From Pseudomonas sp. GD04091 (GTDB lineage Bacteria > Pseudomonadota > Gammaproteobacteria > Pseudomonadales > Pseudomonadaceae): a stretch of 64,000 nt of DNA. Position numbers and translations under genes: made by a program. The DNA is taken from the NCBI RefSeq assembly GCF_029836165.1, contig NZ_JAOEBG010000001.1, positions 372,001 through 436,000 on the forward strand. The letters run 5' to 3'. Shown here piece after piece: positions 33,745-44,293 of the stretch; the stretch's first letter is position 1, and every line of letters begins with the position of its first letter. Below the pieces are notes generated by a model, which searched no databases, was not told where the DNA came from, and saw nothing but the letters and a program-made list of their open reading frames with translations.

Positions 33745-35181
33745 ATGAATCTACTGCGCCCTACCCTGTTGACGCTGGCTTGCCTGATGGCCCTGCCCGG
33801 CCACGCCGACGACCTGCCGTCACTGGGCGACGCCAGCTCCGCGATCGTTTCGCCGCAACAGGAGCACCAGCTTGGCCGCGCCTGGCTGAGCCTGTTGCGC
33901 GGCCAGGTCAACCAGCTCAACGACCCGCAACTCAAGGACTTCGTCGAAACCAGCGTGTACAAGCTGGCCGAGACCAGCCAGCTGCAGGACCGGCGCCTGG
34001 AATTCATCCTGATCGACAGCAAGGAACTCAACGCCTTCGCCGCGCCTGGCGGTATCGTCGGGGTCAACGGCGGCCTGTTCCTCAATGCCCAGAGCGAAGG
34101 CGAGTACGCCTCGGTACTGGCCCACGAACTGGCGCACTTGTCGCAACGCCACTTCGCCCGCGGCGTCGAGGCCCAGCAACGCATGCAGTTGCCGATGATG
34201 GCGGCCCTGCTGGCCGGCATCGTGCTGGCCGCGGGTGGCGGCGGCGATGCCGGCATCGGTGTCATCGCCGGCACCCAGGCCGCGGCGATCCAGGAACAGC
34301 GGCGCTTCTCCCGGCAGAACGAGCAGGAAGCCGACCGTATCGGCATCCTCAACCTGGAAAAGGCCGGCTACGACCCGCGCAACATGCCGTCGATGTTCGA
34401 GCGCCTGGCCCGTCAATACCGCTACGACGCCAAGCCGCCTGAGTTCCTGCTGACCCACCCAGTCACCGAGTCGCGTATCGCCGACACCCGCAACCGCGCC
34501 GAACAGGCGCCCAAGGGCGGTGTCGAGGACAGCTTGCGCTACCAGCTGATCCGCGCCCGCGTCGGCCTCACCTACGAAGGCACCCCAGGTCTGGCCGCCA
34601 AGCGCTTCCGCGCCCAGCTCGACGACAACCCGCAGATGGACGCCGCGCGCTACGGCCTGGCCCTGGCACAGATCAAGGGCGGCCAGCTCAACGAAGCGCG
34701 GGAGAACCTCAAGCCGCTGCTGGCCAAGGCCCCCAACGACATCACCTACAACCTGGCGCAGATCGACCTGGACATCACCAACAACCGCCTGGCCGACGCC
34801 CAGCAGCGCGCCACGCGCATGCAGGGGCTGTACCCGGGCAACTACCCGCTGAAACAGGTACGCGCCGACCTGCTGGTCAAGCAAGGCAAGCCAGCCGAGG
34901 CGGAGAAAGTGCTGGATGACCTGGTCAAGAACCGCCCGGACGACCCGGACGTGTGGTACGACGTCGCCGAAGTGCGCGGGCTGTCGGGCAACACCATCGG
35001 CCTGCACCGCGCCCGCGCCGAGTACTTCACCCTGGTCGGCGACTTCGATCAGGCGATCCAGCAGCTCGACTATGCCAAGCGCCGCGCCGGCAGCAACTTC
35101 CCGCTGGCCGCGCAGATCGACCAGCGCCAGCGCGAGATCATGGAGCAGCAGCGCATGGTCAAGGAGATGATGGGGCGCTAG
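33745..35181 (+). CDS. bepA: Periplasmic M48 metalloprotease, BepA/YfgC-like
   Basis: A 478-residue precursor. A signal peptide (MNLLRPTLLTLACLMALPGHA) is followed by a zinc-protease domain with HELAH in SVLAHELAHLSQRHF near residue 133 and the third ligand in NEQEADRIGILN. The C-terminal half (about 270-470) is a series of TPR helices. In E. coli BepA degrades or rescues stalled LptD and other outer-membrane proteins. Length and domain order match. The ATG is the one that gives the signal peptide; the open frame upstream overlaps the divergent TusA-family gene. Confidence 0.9.
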   Translation: MNLLRPTLLTLACLMALPGHADDLPSLGDASSAIVSPQQEHQLGRAWLSLLRGQVNQLNDPQLKDFVETSVYKLAETSQLQDRRLEFILIDSKELNAFAAPGGIVGVNGGLFLNAQSEGEYASVLAHELAHLSQRHFARGVEAQQRMQLPMMAALLAGIVLAAGGGGDAGIGVIAGTQAAAIQEQRRFSRQNEQEADRIGILNLEKAGYDPRNMPSMFERLARQYRYDAKPPEFLLTHPVTESRIADTRNRAEQAPKGGVEDSLRYQLIRARVGLTYEGTPGLAAKRFRAQLDDNPQMDAARYGLALAQIKGGQLNEARENLKPLLAKAPNDITYNLAQIDLDITNNRLADAQQRATRMQGLYPGNYPLKQVRADLLVKQGKPAEAEKVLDDLVKNRPDDPDVWYDVAEVRGLSGNTIGLHRARAEYFTLVGDFDQAIQQLDYAKRRAGSNFPLAAQIDQRQREIMEQQRMVKEMMGR

Positions 35182-35200
35182 GCCTGGCACTGATCGCGCT

Positions 35201-35242
35201 GTAGGAGCGGCCTTGCCGAGGCGTCGGCAAGGCCGCTCCTAC
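35201..35242. repeat. REP palindrome between bepA and nadA
   Basis: A perfect 19-bp inverted repeat (GTAGGAGCGGCCTTGCCGA and its complement) around a four-base loop, between convergent genes. Probably a shared terminator. Confidence 0.85.
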
Positions 35243-35262
35243 AAAGCGATGTCCACCTTGTG

Positions 35263-36321
35263 TCAGGCGTTGCCCGACAACTTCAACCGCGCCGCCTGGG
35301 TGAAATCGAGCATGCGGTTCAGCGGCTTGATCGCCTTGGGAATCAGCGCAGGCTCCACGAAGATCTCGTTGCTGCCGGCACGTAGGCAATCGAGCACCCG
35401 CTCCAGGGTGTTCATCGCCATCCACGGGCAGTGCGCGCAGCTGCGGCAGGCCGCGCCGTTGCCGGCGGTCGGTGCCTCGACGAACTCCTTGTCCGGGCAC
35501 AGCTGCTGCATCTTGTAGAAGATGCCGCGGTCGGTGGCGACGATGAAGGTCTTGTTCGGCAGGGTCTGCGCCGCCTTGATCAGCTGGCTGGTGGAACCCA
35601 CCGCATCGGCCAGCTCGATCACCGCCTCCGGCGACTCCGGATGAACCAGAATGGCCGCATCCGGATACAGCGCCTTCATGTCGGCCAGCTGGCGCGACTT
35701 GAACTCCTCGTGAACGATGCAGGCACCATCCCACAGCAGCATGTCGGCGCCGGTCTGCTTCTGGATATAGCGGCCCAGGTGCTGGTCCGGCCCCCAGATG
35801 ATGGTCTCGCCGTTGTCCATCAGGCTCTCGACGATCTCCAGCGCGCAACTGGAGGTCACCACCCAGTCGGCACGCGCCTTCACTGCGGCGGAAGTGTTGG
35901 CGTAGACCACCACGGTACGCTCGGGGTGCTGGTCGCAGAACGCCGAGAAAGCCTCGACCGGGCAGCCCAGGTCAAGGGAGCAGGTCGCTTCCAGGGTGGG
36001 CATCAGCACGCGCTTTTCCGGGGTGAGGATCTTCGCGGTCTCGCCCATGAAGCGCACGCCCGCCACCACCACGGTGTCGGCCGGATGGTTCTTGCCGAAA
36101 CGCGCCATCTCCAGCGAGTCGGACACACAACCGCCGGTTTCCTCGGCCAGGGCCTGGATCACCGGATCGCAATAGTAGTGGGCCACCAGCACGGCGTTCT
36201 GCTTCTTCAGCTCGGCGGCGATGGCCGCACGGTAATCGGCCTCCTGCTCGGGCGTCAGCGGATTGGGCTGCTTGGCATCGAGATGGGCCTGAACCAACAG
36301 GCGTTCGGAAATCTGGGTCAT
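35263..36321 (-). CDS. nadA: Quinolinate synthase A
   Basis: A 352-residue [4Fe-4S] enzyme that condenses iminoaspartate with dihydroxyacetone phosphate to quinolinate in NAD synthesis. It has [18 protein letters not shown], the three cluster cysteines spread over the three domains ([13 protein letters not shown], an internal one, and [13 protein letters not shown]) and the three-fold pseudo-symmetry. The standard length fixes the start at [13 protein letters not shown] rather than 16 codons earlier. Single gene. Confidence 0.95.
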   Translation of the reverse strand: MTQISERLLVQAHLDAKQPNPLTPEQEADYRAAIAAELKKQNAVLVAHYYCDPVIQALAEETGGCVSDSLEMARFGKNHPADTVVVAGVRFMGETAKILTPEKRVLMPTLEATCSLDLGCPVEAFSAFCDQHPERTVVVYANTSAAVKARADWVVTSSCALEIVESLMDNGETIIWGPDQHLGRYIQKQTGADMLLWDGACIVHEEFKSRQLADMKALYPDAAILVHPESPEAVIELADAVGSTSQLIKAAQTLPNKTFIVATDRGIFYKMQQLCPDKEFVEAPTAGNGAACRSCAHCPWMAMNTLERVLDCLRAGSNEIFVEPALIPKAIKPLNRMLDFTQAARLKLSGNA

Positions 36322-36510
36322 GATCGCTGGACCTGCGGGGCGCCTGGGCGCGTCAGTCGAGTGTATCACCCGGCCCTGACAGATCGGCTAACGGTGCCGG
36401 ACGGCCAGCGTCACGGCCCCTCTGCGGGCACGGATTATTATCGGACGGCGAAGGCTACAGGCAATCGGGGCGATGCAAAAGGGGTTTTTGCGTTGGCCAA
36501 CCCAATGCAA

Positions 36511-36582
36511 TCGCGGGGCAAGCCCGCGCCCACGAAGCCACCCGACTCATAGCGGCTTCGTGGGCGCGGACTTGCCCCGCGA
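36511..36582. repeat. Inverted pair of REP elements
   Basis: TCGCGGGGCAAGCCCGCGCC...GAAGCC faces GGCTTCG...TTGCCCCGCGA across a 14-base centre. It lies upstream of nadA and downstream of the DUF945 gene, in the gap 36322-36601. Confidence 0.85.
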
Positions 36583-36601
36583 CGGGTTCTCGAGCCAGCA
36601 A

Positions 36602-38116
36602 TCAGCCCTGCGGCTGAAGGGCCGCGAGGTGGCCACTGATCAGCATGGCGAACTCTTCGACGGTCATCTTCTTGCCGTTGAAATCGACCATGCCGTCGGC
36701 GTAATGCAGGCTCGACACCACATCGTTGCCCTGCACCGTGGCCATGCCGCTCTGCAGCGCCATCATGCCGACCATCTCACCCGCCTGGCTGGACTGCTGG
36801 GCGATGGCCTGGGCATCGGTCTCGCCATCGAGCAACGCCTGCAAGGTGGCCAGGTCGGCGACCATCGGCTTGGAGACGCTGAGCTTGGCCTTCAGTTGCG
36901 TGACCAACTGCTTGCCCAGCTGGTCCGCCGGCAGGTCGAATGACGTCGGGTTGGCGAAGTCCATGGCCAGGTTGAACTGGCTCACCCCGTTTGCAGTCTT
37001 GAACGCCAGCTTCTCCACCGCCACCTGCGGCTTGGCCTGGAGCAGCTTCTGCAAGTCGCCCTGGACCTTGGCCTGTTCCTCGGGCGTCATGTCGAGCGAC
37101 GGCATCGCCTCGCCCTCGGCAGCGGCCTGCTGAATCTCCGGCATGCGCGTCTGGTACCACTCCATCAAGGCCTGCATGGCCGGAATATCGATGGATTTCA
37201 TGGTCAGGACCATCTCGGCACTGCCAACCTTGCGCCCGGCGTAGCTGATGTCGTCGACCTTGTATTCCAGACGCCCGGCCAGCTTGTCCTTGGCCTCGCC
37301 CTCGGCGTTGTACAGGTTGTTCTGCTGCAGGCCCTTGAGCACCAGCACTTCCTGTTTCGGCCCGAAGGTGACCTGGGTGTCGGCCAGGGCCAGGTCGAAG
37401 TTGCCGACATAGACCATGTCGTGGGCGGTCTCGCTAAGCTTTCCGCCGGCCTTGAAGCCGTTGAGCAGGATCTTCACCGGCCCCTGCTGCTCGTCGACGA
37501 AGTTCAGCTCCAGGCGTTCGGCATTGCTGTGGATCTCCACCGCCTTGCCTTCGCGATCGCCACGCAGCTGCAGCTGCAGACCGGAGAAGTCCAGAACGTT
37601 GCTACCGTCTTCCTTGAGCGTGACCGGCGCCAGGCGGATATCACTGTCGACGCCGCCGTTGTAACCCAGGCTGACCTGGCCGGTGACCGGCGGCTTGTCA
37701 CCGGCGGCGGCGAACCAACCAGCGGTGAAGTCATCCTTCTCCAGTTCACTGTTGCTGGTGGCCAGCACCGGCATCAGCTTGAGCGCCTTGACCCGCGACC
37801 AGGGAAACGGACCGTGCTCGATCTGGTCGACCACGCCCACCTGGAAATTCAGCTTCTCGGCCTCGCCGACCTGCACGTTCTCGGCCTTGAAGCGGTAGTG
37901 CGCGGTGCTGGTGAAGAAGCGCTGTTCCAGCGAGACCAGCTCGATGGTCATGCTGCCACCGTTGCCGATCATGGCCTTCTTCAGTTCTTCGTTGCCACGT
38001 GCGACGGAACGCTCCAGCTCGGCGGGCAACTGCTTGCCGGTATACCAGGCGCCAGCAGTGGTTGCGACGGCGATGGCGACGGCCAGGCCGGAAAGGATGC
38101 CTACTGTTTTCTTCAT
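36602..38116 (-). CDS. DUF945 (YdgA-like) periplasmic or membrane-anchored protein
   Basis: A 504-residue protein with a single N-terminal hydrophobic segment (MKKTVGILSGLAVAIAVATTAGAWYTGKQL) and then a long soluble part with the YdgA/DUF945 pattern. The repeated beta-rich segments contrast with one helical stretch rich in Ala and Gln at about 330-385. E. coli YdgA and YihF are of the same family, with no settled biochemical function. No operon partners; REP elements follow it. Confidence 0.85.
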   Translation of the reverse strand: MKKTVGILSGLAVAIAVATTAGAWYTGKQLPAELERSVARGNEELKKAMIGNGGSMTIELVSLEQRFFTSTAHYRFKAENVQVGEAEKLNFQVGVVDQIEHGPFPWSRVKALKLMPVLATSNSELEKDDFTAGWFAAAGDKPPVTGQVSLGYNGGVDSDIRLAPVTLKEDGSNVLDFSGLQLQLRGDREGKAVEIHSNAERLELNFVDEQQGPVKILLNGFKAGGKLSETAHDMVYVGNFDLALADTQVTFGPKQEVLVLKGLQQNNLYNAEGEAKDKLAGRLEYKVDDISYAGRKVGSAEMVLTMKSIDIPAMQALMEWYQTRMPEIQQAAAEGEAMPSLDMTPEEQAKVQGDLQKLLQAKPQVAVEKLAFKTANGVSQFNLAMDFANPTSFDLPADQLGKQLVTQLKAKLSVSKPMVADLATLQALLDGETDAQAIAQQSSQAGEMVGMMALQSGMATVQGNDVVSSLHYADGMVDFNGKKMTVEEFAMLISGHLAALQPQG

Positions 38117-38596
38117 GAATAGAACCGATTGCTGTCCATAGAGGGGCGAATACGCGGACCACGGAAGTCGGCGTGCAAGGCGGCAAGAATACCACCGGCA
38201 CTTGGGCAATGCGGTGTCCTCACCGAGAATTCTGCACCTGGGCACATCACCTCGCGGCGTCGTATCTCTTCATTTGCGGGCATCGAATCGTAAATTTTTA
38301 CGAACACCGAAATCGACTTATGGCCTGCTCGATCCGCCAAAAATACTGCATAACGGCCAATAAAGCCGATTCTATGCTCACAATGTAAGCAACCTGTCAT
38401 GTTTAACTTGACACTCATTTGGCCATCGTTTTTTATTCTTCGCACCTTGCACGCGCCCATGCCACGAAGAAGAAAACGCGCCGCCATGCCCGTCCGTCCC
38501 TGCCCTCACGCGCCGCCTTCCTCGCCCAGGCCCGGCCAGCCCTGATACCAGCGCCTACCCGCGCACTTCGCAGCTCCAACATAAAAGGTGAACAAC
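38117..38596. other. Gap before the amine permease
   Basis: About 480 bases. The left half is AT-rich (38280-38440) and probably contains promoters for the DUF945 gene and the permease. I see no coding region, although several short frames exist. Confidence 0.5.
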
Positions 38597-38683
38597 ATGG
38601 AGCCCATCCGCTCGACCTTGTCGTGCCCGTCGCACGCCGTGCCCGTTGTCCAGGTCCAGGAGCGCCGCCCGCATGCAGCCTGA
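38597..38683 (+). CDS. Possible 28-residue leader peptide overlapping the permease start
   Basis: ATG with a good ribosome site (AAAAGGTG, 5 bases before), encoding [18 protein letters not shown]...HAA and ending in TGA at 38681-38683, which is 11 bases inside the permease gene in another frame. The arrangement suggests translational coupling or attenuation of the permease by uptake or starvation state. No known leader-peptide signature is recognised, so this is a reading of layout only. Confidence 0.4.
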   Translation: MEPIRSTLSCPSHAVPVVQVQERRPHAA

Positions 38684-40025
38684 CCAAAGCGCCCCCGGCG
38701 ACGCCCAGTTCCGCAAGTCCCTGCGCCTCTGGCACGTGGTGATCATCGGCCTGGCCTACCTCACCCCGATGACCGTGTTCGACACCTTCGGCATCGTATC
38801 CGGCCTTACCGCCGGGCATGTCCCCAGCGCCTACATCCTGGCCCTGGCCGGCATCCTCTTCACCGCCGTGAGCTACGGCACCTTGGTGCGACGCTTCCCA
38901 CAATCGGGCTCGGCGTACACCTACACCCAGCGCGCCATCAACCCGCACGTGGGCTTCCTGGTGGGCTGGTCGTCACTGCTGGACTACCTGCTGCTGCCCA
39001 TGGTCAACGCGCTGCTGGCCAAGCTGTACCTGTCGGCGATGTTCCCCGAGGTGCCGGCCTGGATCTGGGTGGCCGGCTTCGTCACCCTGATCAGCCTGAT
39101 CAACATGCGCAGCGTCAACCTGGTGGCGCATTTCAACCTGCTGTTCGTGGCCGTGCAGGTGGCGATCATCGCCGTGTTCATCTACCTGTGCTGGCGTGGC
39201 CTGGACCACGGCGAGGGACTGGGCACCGCCTGGAGCCTGGTGCCGTTCGCCGACGAGCAGACCCAGTTCGCCGCCCTGGCCGCCGGCGCGACCATCCTGT
39301 GCTTCTCGTTCCTGGGTTTCGATGCGGTGACCTGCCTGTCGGAAGAAACCCGCGACCCGGGCAAGACCATCCCCCGCGCGATCTTCCTCACCGCGCTGAT
39401 CGGCGGCGTGGTGTTCATCCTGGTGTCCTATTTCATCCAGGCCTACTTCCCGACCATGGCGCGCTTCCATGACCAGGAAGCGGCCCTGCCGGAAATCGCC
39501 CTGTATGTCGGCGGCAAGCTGTTCCAGTCGGTGTTCATCGCCTGCACGGTGATCAACACCATCGCCTCGGGCCTGGCCTCGCAGACCAGCGTGTCACGCC
39601 TGCTGTACGTGATGGGCCGCGACAACGTGATCCCGGCCGGCGTGTTCGCCCGCCTGCACCCGCGCTACAAGACCCCGGTGCTGAACATCGCCGTGGTCGG
39701 CCTGATCGCGCTGTCGGCGATCTTCTTCGACCTGGTCACCGCCACCTCGGTGATCAACTTCGGCGCGCTGGTGGCGTTCAGTTTCGTCAACCTGTCGGTG
39801 ATCAACCACTGCTACCTGCGTGAAAGGCAGAACAAGGGCCTGACGAACAACCTCAAGTATCTGATGATGCCGACGATAGGCTTTTGCATCATCGTCTCGC
39901 TGTGGCTGGACCTGAACGAACACTCGCTGCTGTTCGGCGGCGCCTGGGCACTGCTGGGTGCGTGCTACCTGGCCTGGCTGACCAAGGCCTTCAGGATCGC
40001 GCCACCGAACTGCATCGCCGACTGA
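38673..40025 (+). CDS. APC-family amine permease (putrescine importer-like)
   Basis: A 450-residue, 12-helix transporter. [38 protein letters not shown] and [20 protein letters not shown] are typical of the PuuP/PlaP branch of the APC superfamily. AGGAG lies 10 bases before the ATG, within the upstream leader frame. The next gene, 56 bases on, is a McpU-like polyamine chemoreceptor, which supports an amine substrate such as putrescine. Substrate is inferred from subfamily resemblance plus neighbour. Confidence 0.82.
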   Translation: MQPDQSAPGDAQFRKSLRLWHVVIIGLAYLTPMTVFDTFGIVSGLTAGHVPSAYILALAGILFTAVSYGTLVRRFPQSGSAYTYTQRAINPHVGFLVGWSSLLDYLLLPMVNALLAKLYLSAMFPEVPAWIWVAGFVTLISLINMRSVNLVAHFNLLFVAVQVAIIAVFIYLCWRGLDHGEGLGTAWSLVPFADEQTQFAALAAGATILCFSFLGFDAVTCLSEETRDPGKTIPRAIFLTALIGGVVFILVSYFIQAYFPTMARFHDQEAALPEIALYVGGKLFQSVFIACTVINTIASGLASQTSVSRLLYVMGRDNVIPAGVFARLHPRYKTPVLNIAVVGLIALSAIFFDLVTATSVINFGALVAFSFVNLSVINHCYLRERQNKGLTNNLKYLMMPTIGFCIIVSLWLDLNEHSLLFGGAWALLGACYLAWLTKAFRIAPPNCIAD

Positions 40026-40081
40026 ACCCGCCGACGCCCGCCTGACCGCGGGCGTCCTGTTTGTCCGAGAAGGAAAAGCCC

Positions 40082-42208
40082 ATGTCGCTGCGCCGTCTCT
40101 CCATCCAGTGGAAGATCACCCTCCTCGCCGGCCTGTGCCTGCTGGCCATCGTCGCCCTGCTGGTGACCACCTCGCTCACCCAGGCCCGACGCAGTGCCGA
40201 GCAGGTGTTCCAGGCCAACACCGAACTGCTCGACCACAGCGCCCGCCTGCGCCTGCAGGCGCACGGTGAAACCCAGGCCCTGCGGATCCAGCGCTACTTC
40301 ATGGACGCCTACCAGTACGGCAATGGTTTCGCCCGGCTGGTGCAGGCGCTCAAGGCCCGCGGCGGCGCCGACCTGCGCGGCGAGCTGACCCGCCAGGCAC
40401 AGTCCGCCCTCGCCGGCAACGCCGACCTGATCGGCCTGTACCTGGTGTTCCAGCCCGATGCCCTGGATCAGCAGGACGCCCAGTACATCGGCCAGACCGA
40501 CCGCGGCAGCAACGACAGCGGGCGCTTCTCCCTGTACTGGTCGCAGCCCAGCCCCGGCGCGCTGGAGGTGGAAGCCATGCCCGAATCGATGCTCGCCGAC
40601 ACCAGCGTCGGCGCCAACGGCTCGCCCTACAACCGCTGGCTGACCTGTCCTCAGGAGACCGCCAGGGCCTGCGTGCTCGACCCGTACTTCGACGAGGTCA
40701 ACGGCCGCCAGGTGCTGATGACCAGCATCGCCCTGCCCCTGCTGGAAAACGGCAAGGTGATCGGCGTGGTCGGCCTGGACATCGGCCTGGACAACCTGCA
40801 GCAACTGAGCCTGGCCGGACGCCAGGAACTGTTCGACGGCCAGGGCCAGGTCAGCATCGTCAGCCCCGCGGGGCTGCTGGCCGGACACAGCCAGGATGCC
40901 ACCCAGCTGAGCAAGACCGTGGAGCAGGCCTTCGGCGCCAGCGCCGCCGCCCTCACCGCGCCGCTGCGCGCCGGCCAGGCGGTCGAACGCCTGGACGCCG
41001 GCACCATGCGTATCTCCCGGCCATTCGCGCCGATTCCCGGCTCGGCGCCGTGGCAGGTCTTGCTGGAGCTGCCCGAGCAGGTCCTGCAGGCGCCCGCCGT
41101 CGCCCTCAACCAGCGACTGGACAGCCAGAACCAGAGCGCCAACCTCACCAGCCTGCTGATCGGCCTGGGCGCCGCGGTGCTGGGGCTGCTGCTGGTATGG
41201 CTGACCGCCCGCGGCGTGACCCGGCCGATCCTGGCCGTGGCCGCGCGCCTGAAGGACATCGCCAGCGGCGAAGGCGACCTGACCCGGCGACTGGACTACG
41301 CCCGCGACGACGAACTGGGCCAACTGACCGGCTGGTTCAACCGCTTCCTCGACAAGCTGCAGCCGGTGATCGCCCAGCTCAAAGGCTCGGTGCAGGAGGC
41401 CCGCGGCACCGCCGACCAGTCCGCGCTGATCGCCAGCCAGACCAGCGACGGCATGCAGCAGCAGCATCGCGAGATCGAGCAGGTCGCCACCGCCGCCAAC
41501 GAAATGAGCGCCACCGCCCATGACGTGGCCCATAACGCCGCCCAGGCGGCCCAGGCGGCACGAGGCGCGGACCAGGCGACGCGCGATGGCCTGGCGCTGG
41601 TCGCCGCGACGCGCACCGCGATCGGCCAGCTGGCCGGCGGCATGGACGCGGCCATGGACGAGGCCCGCGCCCTGGAGAGCCGTGGCGAGCAGATCGGCTC
41701 GGTGCTCGAGGTAATCCGCGCCATCGCCGAACAGACCAACCTGCTGGCCCTCAACGCCGCCATCGAGGCCGCCCGCGCCGGCGAGGCCGGACGTGGCTTC
41801 GCGGTGGTCGCCGACGAGGTACGCAGCCTGGCCCAGCGCACCCAGGTGTCGGTCGAAGAGATCCGCCAGGTGATCGAAGGCCTGCAGCAAGGCACCCAGG
41901 ACGTAGTCGGCGCCATGCACGCTGGCCAGCGCCAGGCCCAGGACAGCGCCGCGCAGATGGAGCAGACCTTGCCGGCCCTGCAACGCATCGGCGAGGCAGT
42001 GGCGGTGATCACCGACATGAACCTGCAGATCGCCTCGGCAGCCGAAGAGCAGAGCGCGGTGGCCGAGGAAGTGAACCGCAATGTGGCGGGGATCCGCGAT
42101 GTGACCGAGTCGCTGTCCGGGCAGGCCGACGAGTCGGCGCGGATCAGCCAGGCACTGAACCGGCTGGCCAACCAGCAGCAGGTACTGATGGCGCAGTTTC
42201 GGGTCTGA
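40082..42208 (+). CDS. mcpU: Methyl-accepting chemotaxis protein, McpU-like (polyamine sensor)
   Basis: A 708-residue chemoreceptor. The first membrane helix is at ~11-32, a periplasmic dCACHE ligand domain at ~35-360 and the second helix at ~364-388. A HAMP domain ([25 protein letters not shown]) follows, then the signalling coiled coil with the conserved tip [43 protein letters not shown]. There is no C-terminal CheR-binding pentapeptide. In P. putida KT2440 the receptor at this genomic place is McpU, shown to bind putrescine and related polyamines. I assign by position and domain type, since ligand residues were not checked. GAGAAGGA precedes the ATG. Confidence 0.8.
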   Translation: MSLRRLSIQWKITLLAGLCLLAIVALLVTTSLTQARRSAEQVFQANTELLDHSARLRLQAHGETQALRIQRYFMDAYQYGNGFARLVQALKARGGADLRGELTRQAQSALAGNADLIGLYLVFQPDALDQQDAQYIGQTDRGSNDSGRFSLYWSQPSPGALEVEAMPESMLADTSVGANGSPYNRWLTCPQETARACVLDPYFDEVNGRQVLMTSIALPLLENGKVIGVVGLDIGLDNLQQLSLAGRQELFDGQGQVSIVSPAGLLAGHSQDATQLSKTVEQAFGASAAALTAPLRAGQAVERLDAGTMRISRPFAPIPGSAPWQVLLELPEQVLQAPAVALNQRLDSQNQSANLTSLLIGLGAAVLGLLLVWLTARGVTRPILAVAARLKDIASGEGDLTRRLDYARDDELGQLTGWFNRFLDKLQPVIAQLKGSVQEARGTADQSALIASQTSDGMQQQHREIEQVATAANEMSATAHDVAHNAAQAAQAARGADQATRDGLALVAATRTAIGQLAGGMDAAMDEARALESRGEQIGSVLEVIRAIAEQTNLLALNAAIEAARAGEAGRGFAVVADEVRSLAQRTQVSVEEIRQVIEGLQQGTQDVVGAMHAGQRQAQDSAAQMEQTLPALQRIGEAVAVITDMNLQIASAAEEQSAVAEEVNRNVAGIRDVTESLSGQADESARISQALNRLANQQQVLMAQFRV

Positions 42209-42687
42209 AGTCCACCTCCCAACGGCGAGACCTGCAGATCTTTTACCAATCCCCCGCGAGCGAGGCCGATATCCGAGCAGTCAGGTATCGGCCTTTTTAT
42301 TTGCTTTGAAGATGAGTTTTTTTCAGGAGTGCATTTTCAGGCACTTTTTATATTGCGCAAAAAGACGAGCTCCAATAGCAAAATGACGTGAACGACACCC
42401 ATGAAAACCCTGAACAAAACGGAATCTTGCACGATAGAGTGGCTTTAACACCCTGACAAATTGACGAAACCATTCATTCCTAATTGGAATGATGTGGCAA
42501 CTAATGGTCGTTTGTTGTGCACGCCTTTGCGAGCCGATACTGATTTCAATCAATGCAATCAATACCGCCGCGGCCCTGGAGAAACCGCTGGCAGGCCGGC
42601 GCCCACCCACCGCCAGCCCCTGCAATGGAAGTGGTCAGAACACAACAAGAACAACAACTCACCCGAATGCAGATCAGCAGGTTGCCC
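42209..42687. other. Gap between mcpU and the second permease
   Basis: Holds the mcpU terminator and an AT-rich stretch (42300-42560) that should contain the promoter of the next two genes. The frame of the permease is open back to 42553, but it lacks a ribosome site before 42688. Confidence 0.5.
42263..42299 (+). terminator. Terminator of mcpU
   Basis: AGGCCGATA pairs with TATCGGCCT, then five T, about 55 bases after the stop. Confidence 0.85.
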
Positions 42688-44241
42688 ATGACCCATTCGA
42701 ACAACGACGCAAAGTTGCCTGCCGCAACCCCACCCTCCGGACACCTCAAGCGCACCCTCACCAGCCGTCACCTGAACATGATCGCCATCGGCGGCTCCAT
42801 CGGTACCGGCCTGTTCGTCTCCTCCGGCGCCACCATCGCCCAGTCCGGCCCCGGCGGCGCACTGCTGGCGTTCGCGGTGATCGGCCTGATGGTCTACTTC
42901 CTGATGACCAGCCTGGGTGAACTGGCGGCGTGCATGCCAGTCAGCGGCTCGTTCTCCACCTACGCCTCGCGCTACGTGGATGAGAGCTTCGGCTTCGCCC
43001 TGGGCTGGAACTACTGGTACTCCTGGGCCGTGACCATCGCCGTGGACCTGGTGGCCGTGCAGATCATCATGGTCTACTGGTTCCCGGACACGCCCGGGGT
43101 GATCTGGAGCGCGGCCTTCCTGGTCTTGCTGTTCGCCCTGAATGTCGCCTCGGTGCGCTTCTTCGGCGAGGCGGAGTTCTGGTTCGCGCTGATCAAGGTC
43201 GTCACCATCATCATCTTCATCGCCGTGGGCGTGCTGATGCTGCTGGGCATCCTCGAAGGCGGCCAGGACGGCGGCATCCACCTCTGGCAGATCGGTGACG
43301 GGCCTATCGCCGGTGGCCTGCCGGCGCTGATCGGCGTGGCGATGATCGTCGGCTTCTCGTTCCAGGGCACCGAGTTCGTGGGCATCGCCGCGGGCGAAAC
43401 GGCGAACCCCGGGCGCAACATTCCCAAGGCCGTGCGCCAGATCTTCTGGCGGATCCTGCTGTTCTACGTGTTCACCATCATCGTGATCGGCCTGCTGATC
43501 CCCTATACCGACCCACGACTGCTCAAGGACGGCCTCGCCGACATCACCATCAGCCCATTCACGCTGATCTTCGCCAAGGCCGACATGCTCGCCGCCGCCG
43601 CGGTGATGAACGCGGTGATCCTCACCTCGGTGCTGTCGGCCGGCAATTCGGGCATGTATGCCTCCTCACGGATGCTCTACAGCCTGGCACGGGAGCGCAA
43701 GGCACCGGCCATCTTCGCCCGGGTGACCCGCAGCGGCACGCCGGTCTGGGCGTTGCTGGCCACCGCAGTGGTCGCCGGCCTGTGCCTGCTGAGCTTCCTG
43801 TTCAGCCCCGGCAAGCTCTACCTGTGGCTGCTGAACACATCCGGCATGCTCGGTTTCATTGCCTGGCTGGGCATCGCCGTCAGCCACTACCGCTTCCGCC
43901 GCGGCTACCTGCTGCAGGGCAACGACCTGGCCAGGCTGCCGTACGTGTCGAAGTTCTTCCCGTTCGGGCCGTTGTTCGCCTTCGGCCTGTGCGCCGTGGT
44001 GATGCTCGGCCAGAACTACCAGGCCTTCATCGGCGGCCAGATCGACTGGATCGGCGCCTTCGCCACCTACGTCGGCCTGCTGCTGTTCACGGTGATGTGG
44101 TTCGGCCACAAGCTGGTCACCGGCTCACAAGTCGTGCGCTATCGGGAGATGGATTTCTCGGTCATCGAGACGCGCAAGGCCAACGACCGGCAGGCTGTCG
44201 CCGCCGAAACGCCCGTCGCCACCAGCCAGCAGCCCGCCTGA
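42688..44241 (+). CDS. Basic amino acid permease, LysP-like (APC/AAT family)
   Basis: A 517-residue, 12-helix transporter. LKRTLTSRHLNMIAIGGSIGTGLFVSSGATIAQSGPGGALLAF, then FQGTEFVGIAAGETANPGRNIPKAVRQIFWRI, are the hallmarks of the AAT family. The closest recollection is the lysine-specific permease LysP. The start is taken at MTHSNNDAK with a weak AGG 8 bases upstream; earlier in-frame ATGs exist at 42625 and 42667. It is followed after 52 bases by an FAD amine oxidase, so uptake and oxidation of the same amine or amino acid is likely. Lysine or a related basic compound is inferred. Confidence 0.82.
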   Translation: MTHSNNDAKLPAATPPSGHLKRTLTSRHLNMIAIGGSIGTGLFVSSGATIAQSGPGGALLAFAVIGLMVYFLMTSLGELAACMPVSGSFSTYASRYVDESFGFALGWNYWYSWAVTIAVDLVAVQIIMVYWFPDTPGVIWSAAFLVLLFALNVASVRFFGEAEFWFALIKVVTIIIFIAVGVLMLLGILEGGQDGGIHLWQIGDGPIAGGLPALIGVAMIVGFSFQGTEFVGIAAGETANPGRNIPKAVRQIFWRILLFYVFTIIVIGLLIPYTDPRLLKDGLADITISPFTLIFAKADMLAAAAVMNAVILTSVLSAGNSGMYASSRMLYSLARERKAPAIFARVTRSGTPVWALLATAVVAGLCLLSFLFSPGKLYLWLLNTSGMLGFIAWLGIAVSHYRFRRGYLLQGNDLARLPYVSKFFPFGPLFAFGLCAVVMLGQNYQAFIGGQIDWIGAFATYVGLLLFTVMWFGHKLVTGSQVVRYREMDFSVIETRKANDRQAVAAETPVATSQQPA

Positions 44242-44293
44242 GAACGCCAATGGCGGGCCTGACCCGGCCCGCCCATCACTGCCCGGGATCATG

